From assembly GCA_005885565.1 (NCBI GenBank), contig VAXK01000025.1:1-15115 (forward strand): a stretch of 15,115 nucleotides of DNA, written 5' to 3'. Position 1 is the stretch's first letter; the number at the start of each line of letters is the position of its first letter. Of this stretch, positions 12,220 to 15,115 are shown in pieces. A program made the position numbers and the translations under genes. Below the pieces are notes generated by a model. It was not told the origin of the DNA, did no database searches, and worked only from the letters and a program-made list of their open reading frames with translations. Origin of the DNA: Actinomycetota bacterium. Its GTDB lineage: Bacteria > Actinomycetota > Thermoleophilia > Gaiellales > Gaiellaceae.

Positions 12220-12804
12220 TCAATTCGAGGCGTCCTTTCCCTCCATCCGTCGGCGCCAGAAATGGATGCCGACGACGATCGCGACCGCGAGGCCGACGGC
12301 CGCGCCGCCCCCGATCAGGCCGTACTGCGAGATCAGGTCGGCGGCGGCCCGGCCGAGGTAGTACGCGACGAGCCCGACCGCCGTCGCCCACGCGATCCCG
12401 CCGGCGGCGTTCCAGGCCAGGAAGCGCCACCACGGCATGTGGCTGATCCCGGCCATCCACGCGCCGGTCACGCGGATTCCGGCCACGAACCGCGCAAGGA
12501 AGACGGCCTTCCCGCCGTGGCGGCGGAAGAAGCGCTCCGCGCGCGGCAGCAGCGCCTCCAGCCTGCCGAAGCGGAGGAAGAGCTTCCGCCCGTAGACCCG
12601 GCCGATCCAGTAGCCGACGTTGTCGCCGAGGATGGCTCCGAGCGCGGCCAGCGCGATCACCGCGGCGATCGAGAAGTGGCCGCGCGAGGCCAGCACGCCG
12701 GCGGCGACGAGCGCGGTCTCGCCCGGCACCCAGACCCCGGCGGACTCGAGGGCGACGATCAGGAAGAGGAAGGCCAGGCCGTACTGGTCGACGATGTGCT
12801 GCAC
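12220..12804 (-). CDS. DedA/SNARE-associated family membrane protein
   Basis: A 194-aa integral membrane protein of the DedA family, members of which act as lipid-carrier (undecaprenyl phosphate or phospholipid) flippases or help maintain membrane potential. Hallmarks are ALESAGVWVPGETALVAAG (re-entrant loop with P-G-E), GDNVGYWIGRVYGRKL and FLARFVAGIRVTGAWMAG with the conserved Arg residues, followed by MPWWRFLAWNAAGGIAWA. The C-terminus ends in a transmembrane helix and a basic, cytoplasmic-looking tail HFWRRRMEGK. The GTG at 12802-12804 is chosen because VQHIVDQYGL starts the family N-terminus; it lies 11 nt after the glycosyltransferase stop, with no clear Shine-Dalgarno, so translation may be coupled. 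Lipid-carrier recycling would suit its glycosyltransferase neighbour, but this is an inference. Confidence 0.92.
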   Translation of the reverse strand: MQHIVDQYGLAFLFLIVALESAGVWVPGETALVAAGVLASRGHFSIAAVIALAALGAILGDNVGYWIGRVYGRKLFLRFGRLEALLPRAERFFRRHGGKAVFLARFVAGIRVTGAWMAGISHMPWWRFLAWNAAGGIAWATAVGLVAYYLGRAAADLISQYGLIGGGAAVGLAVAIVVGIHFWRRRMEGKDASN

Positions 12805-12815
12805 CCGCGGCGAGT

Positions 12816-14786
12816 CTACGGGCGGGTCAGCATCACGACCGGCACGGTCGTGGTCGTCTCGGTGTAGACGTCGAACGTGCAGAGCCGTGTCCCCACCGGA
12901 CGAGGCGGCGCGGCCGGGATCGAGCCGCTCCACGTGCTCGAATCCGGGACGACCACCCGCCGGTACGGGCGGTCGTTCCGGCGCAGGTCGATCGGGCTCC
13001 CCGGGGTGCCGACGACCTCGAGCCGCAGTCGGCTCGGCCGGCAGGCGTACGCGAGCACACGCACGTGCCCCGCGACGCGCTGGATCCACACGGAGATCCG
13101 GAACGGCGGGTTCAGACGCCAGAGCTGGAAGCCCTCCCCCGCGCTTCCGATCACCCGGCCGCGGAACGCCACCGGGTACTGCGAGACGACGTAGTCGCCC
13201 TGCGCCGGCGAGCCGTCGACGAGCACGAGCCGCCCGTCCTCGAGCGGGCCGACGGAGTCCTGCGGCAGGCCGCCCGGGATCCGGGCCGTGAGGAGGTCGT
13301 AGACGTGGGCGACGCGCCGGTTCCAGAAGAAGCTCTGCCACGCGGCCGGCCAGTTGGGCTCGCCGATGTAGAGGTACGCGACGGGGCCGGCCGTGCGCTC
13401 GTCGATCCAGCGGTGGACGGGGCCGCTCGTCTGGCCGGCGAGGAAGTCGGCCTCGAAGGAGATCCGGTTCGTCGCCTCGACCGAGACCGCGCCGAAGGCG
13501 GCGACGAGGACGAGCGGGAGGAGAACCAGGAGGCGGCGCGGCAGGAAGGCGAACGCGAGCAGCAGGGCGAGGCAGACGGCGAGGAGCAGGACCTCGGCGT
13601 CGGCGCCCGGCGAGTCCTTCCGGAGCCGGATCAGCGGCAGCAGCGTGAACGAGTCGGGGAAGGCCTCGGGGCGCGCGAGCTTCGAGAGCGGCAGGGCGGC
13701 CACGAGCGCGAGCACCGCGGCGGCGCTCGCGGCGGTCACGAGGCGCGGCCGGGGCGCGCCGCGGGCGAGCCAGACGGCGAAGCCGACGAAGAGGACCGGC
13801 GCGAGCGGCAGCATGTTCCGTTCCGCGAGATAGCCGACGTGCTGCGAGGCGAAGACCCCGACCTCGAGCGGGAACCAGAGGCAGAGCGCGAGGGTGGTCG
13901 CGAGGTAGGCGCGCAGGCGGGCGTCGGCGCGGTTGCCGGCCACGAGCAGGGCGAGCACCGCGCAGATCGGGACGATCCCCGTGAAGAACGCGAGGTCGGC
14001 GAAGTGGTAGAGCACGAACCGCGCCGCGCGGCCGGCGCCGTAGTGGATCTGGCCCGCCGGCTCGTACGCGCCGAAGACGCGGCTCAGCGCGCCGCCGTTC
14101 CGCAGCCGCCAGCCCGCCCAGGCGGCGGCGAGGAGGACGAGCGCGCCTGCCGCCGGCGCGAGGCGGAGGATCCGGCGCGGCCGCCGCCGGTCGAGCAGGA
14201 GGTCGATCCCGACCGCGGTCACGAGGACGGGCAGGAGCACGAAGGCCTGGAGGCGCGTCATCGCCGCCGCCGCGCAGGCGAGGACGAGGAGCGCCTGGCG
14301 GCCGAGCGTCGGCCGCTCGAGCGCCGCCGCGAGCGCGTAGGCCGCGAGCAGGACGACCGGGTAGAACGCGACCTCGGTCATGATCAGGCCGGAGTAGGCG
14401 AGCCCGGGGATCGCGACTGCGAGCGCTGCGGCGACGAACGCCCAGCCGCGCGCGCCGAGCGACCGTGCCCACAGGTACACGGGCACCGCGGTCAGCGACA
14501 TCACGAGCGCCTGGATCAGCTTCAGCAGGTGGTAGCCGCGCTCGAGGTTCCCGAGGCTGAGCGGACCGCCGACGAGGGCCGGGTAGACGAGGCTGATGAA
14601 CTCGGTCGGCCGGCCGAGGATCCGGAACGTCCCGTCGTGGTAGAGGCTCCGGCCGAGCGCGCCGTAGATGATCTCGTCGGGATTGATCCACGGGCTCGGG
14701 ACGAGCGTGCCGCCCCAGAACCGAAACAGGGTGGAGACGGTGACGAGGAGGCTGAGCAGGGCCGCAGCACGCGTCGGTCGACGCAT
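12816..14786 (-). CDS. GT-C fold membrane glycosyltransferase (family 39/ArnT-like)
   Basis: A 656-aa polytopic membrane protein with about ten to twelve hydrophobic segments between residues 8 and about 470 and a soluble-looking C-terminal third. After the first membrane helix comes WINPDEIIYGALGRSLY; D37-E38 in this first outer loop matches the catalytic acidic motif of GT-C enzymes, which transfer sugars from polyprenyl-phosphate donors outside the membrane. The GHVRVLAYACRPSRLRLEVV region near the C-terminus looks like a beta-rich domain. The ATG at 14784-14786 starts just before the first helix; the frame is open to 14918, but that extension is repeat sequence. It heads the operon with DedA and HD-GYP. 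A weak -10-like CATGAT lies 6 nt upstream. Acceptor and sugar are unknown. Confidence 0.85.
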   Translation of the reverse strand: MRRPTRAAALLSLLVTVSTLFRFWGGTLVPSPWINPDEIIYGALGRSLYHDGTFRILGRPTEFISLVYPALVGGPLSLGNLERGYHLLKLIQALVMSLTAVPVYLWARSLGARGWAFVAAALAVAIPGLAYSGLIMTEVAFYPVVLLAAYALAAALERPTLGRQALLVLACAAAAMTRLQAFVLLPVLVTAVGIDLLLDRRRPRRILRLAPAAGALVLLAAAWAGWRLRNGGALSRVFGAYEPAGQIHYGAGRAARFVLYHFADLAFFTGIVPICAVLALLVAGNRADARLRAYLATTLALCLWFPLEVGVFASQHVGYLAERNMLPLAPVLFVGFAVWLARGAPRPRLVTAASAAAVLALVAALPLSKLARPEAFPDSFTLLPLIRLRKDSPGADAEVLLLAVCLALLLAFAFLPRRLLVLLPLVLVAAFGAVSVEATNRISFEADFLAGQTSGPVHRWIDERTAGPVAYLYIGEPNWPAAWQSFFWNRRVAHVYDLLTARIPGGLPQDSVGPLEDGRLVLVDGSPAQGDYVVSQYPVAFRGRVIGSAGEGFQLWRLNPPFRISVWIQRVAGHVRVLAYACRPSRLRLEVVGTPGSPIDLRRNDRPYRRVVVPDSSTWSGSIPAAPPRPVGTRLCTFDVYTETTTTVPVVMLTRP

Positions 14787-14802
14787 CGCTGGATCATGCC
14801 GA

Positions 14803-14820
14803 GGCGCTGCTCGCAGCGCC
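14803..14820. other. Perfect 7-bp hairpin between repeat copy 3 and the glycosyltransferase start
   Basis: GGCGCTG and CAGCGCC pair around a CTCG loop, 16 nt upstream of the glycosyltransferase ATG. It could be an operator or simply part of the repeat surroundings; no function can be assigned. Confidence 0.4.
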
Positions 14821-14824
14821 GAAA

Positions 14825-14872
14825 TCAGGACGTGCAGGCTTTGCCTGCGCGTTCGTCTGACCGACCGGTCGA
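14825..14872 (+). repeat. Hairpin-plus-box repeat, copy 3 (upstream of pntA)
   Basis: Rightward it begins TCAGGACGTGC, as copy 1 does. It forms a 6-bp hairpin GCAGGC-ttt-GCCTGC and ends with CGTCTGACC then GACCGGTCGA. Overall length is 48 nt against 47 in copy 1. A second GACCGGTC lies at 14887-14894, 24 nt downstream of the first. The element points toward the pntA start, as the other copies point to nth and addB. Confidence 0.7.
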
Positions 14873-14925
14873 GCCCGCGTGAGCTAGACCGGTCGGCTCG
14901 ACGGCGGCCGGGCCGCACGCCCGAA

Positions 14926-14931
14926 TACCAT
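14926..14931 (+). promoter_or_regulatory. Putative -10 element of pntA
   Basis: TACCAT fits TANNNT and ends 8 nt before the ATG at 14940. The GGAG just before the ATG abuts it and is too close to serve as a Shine-Dalgarno, so a leaderless transcript is likely. Confidence 0.5.
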
Positions 14932-14939
14932 GCGCGGAG

Positions 14940-15115
14940 ATGCGGCTCGGCGTTCCGAAGGAGACGGTTCCCGGAGAGCGCCGGGTGGCGCTCGTGCCGG
15001 AGGCGGTCGGGCGGCTCGCCGGCGCGGGCTTCGAGGTCGCCGTCGAACGAGGGGCCGGGGAGGCCGCGTCCTTTCCGGACGAGGCCTTCGCGGAGGCAGG
15101 CGCGAGCCTCGTCGA
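14940..15115 (+). CDS. pntA: NAD(P) transhydrogenase subunit alpha, N-terminal part (cut by window edge)
   Basis: The 58 complete codons visible start MRLGVPKETVPGERRVALVP and continue EAVGRLAGAGFEVAVERGAG, then SFPDEAFAEAGASLV. This is the N-terminal dinucleotide-domain signature of the transhydrogenase alpha subunit/alanine dehydrogenase superfamily. The GERRVALVPE form favours transhydrogenase alpha (PntA or split PntAA), which moves hydride between NADH and NADP+ coupled to proton flow, over alanine dehydrogenase, which usually has NNEYRVALTP. The gene runs past the right edge, so fusion state and partners are not visible. It starts leaderless-style with TACCAT 8 nt upstream and carries repeat copy 3, with two GACCGGTC boxes, in its upstream region. 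Confidence 0.8.
   Translation, partial: MRLGVPKETVPGERRVALVPEAVGRLAGAGFEVAVERGAGEAASFPDEAFAEAGASLV

Noticed and set aside
13065..14882. A 605-codon rightward open frame antisense to the glycosyltransferase
   Set aside because: It is a charged low-complexity product with no domain; the opposite strand encodes an obvious membrane protein.
14930..14932. Alternative ATG for pntA
   Set aside because: It is out of frame with the conserved transhydrogenase N-terminus starting at 14940 and overlaps the -10 hexamer.

Overview
The window is very GC-rich (roughly 70% by eye). Almost every real codon ends in G or C, GTG and TTG starts are common, and most start codons have no Shine-Dalgarno sequence. 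With a mycobacterial-type Zur, an actinobacterial-style helicase-nuclease pair, a poxvirus-type topoisomerase IB and a stand-alone isocitrate/isopropylmalate-type dehydrogenase, this suggests an actinobacterium. My best guess is class Thermoleophilia (Gaiellales/Solirubrobacterales); the placement is an inference, not a search result. All content looks chromosomal, with no insertion sequence, phage gene, CRISPR array, tRNA or rRNA.

Layout, left to right. (1) 1-587: the 5' end of a leftward zinc/manganese ABC permease and a rightward Zur repressor, diverging from a perfect 15-bp Zur-type palindrome. (2) 584-1252: endonuclease III (nth), leftward, sharing a CTAG stop overlap with zur. (3) 1304-1434: a hairpin-plus-box repeat directly abutting a 27-codon remnant of a lost rightward gene. 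(4) 1431-8594: a tightly packed leftward operon, addB-like then addA-like (ATGA overlap), then a quinone oxidoreductase (1-nt gap). (5) 8595-8787: a second repeat copy with a 26-bp palindrome, then an intrinsic terminator. (6) 8788-10062: leftward, a 65-aa zinc-ribbon/RGR protein and topoisomerase IB. (7) 10087-11641: rightward, the dehydrogenase and a small membrane-protein gene that looks frameshifted. (8) 11638-14786: a leftward operon of a GT-C membrane glycosyltransferase, a DedA protein and an HD-GYP protein. (9) 14825-15115: a third repeat copy and the start of NAD(P) transhydrogenase subunit alpha (pntA).

How the genes work together. Zur and the permease form a zinc-uptake module. Nth does base-excision repair, the AddAB-like pair processes double-strand breaks and topoisomerase IB relaxes supercoils, so the left two thirds is dominated by DNA maintenance. 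The right part holds redox metabolism and an envelope operon.

The most notable unexplained signals are two. A repeated element (hairpin followed by a TCTGANN-GACCGGTCGA box) sits about 50-70 nt upstream of nth, addB and pntA, always pointing toward the start codon. In addition, TANNNT -10 hexamers lie 6-8 nt before at least five start codons that lack a Shine-Dalgarno, implying widespread leaderless transcription.
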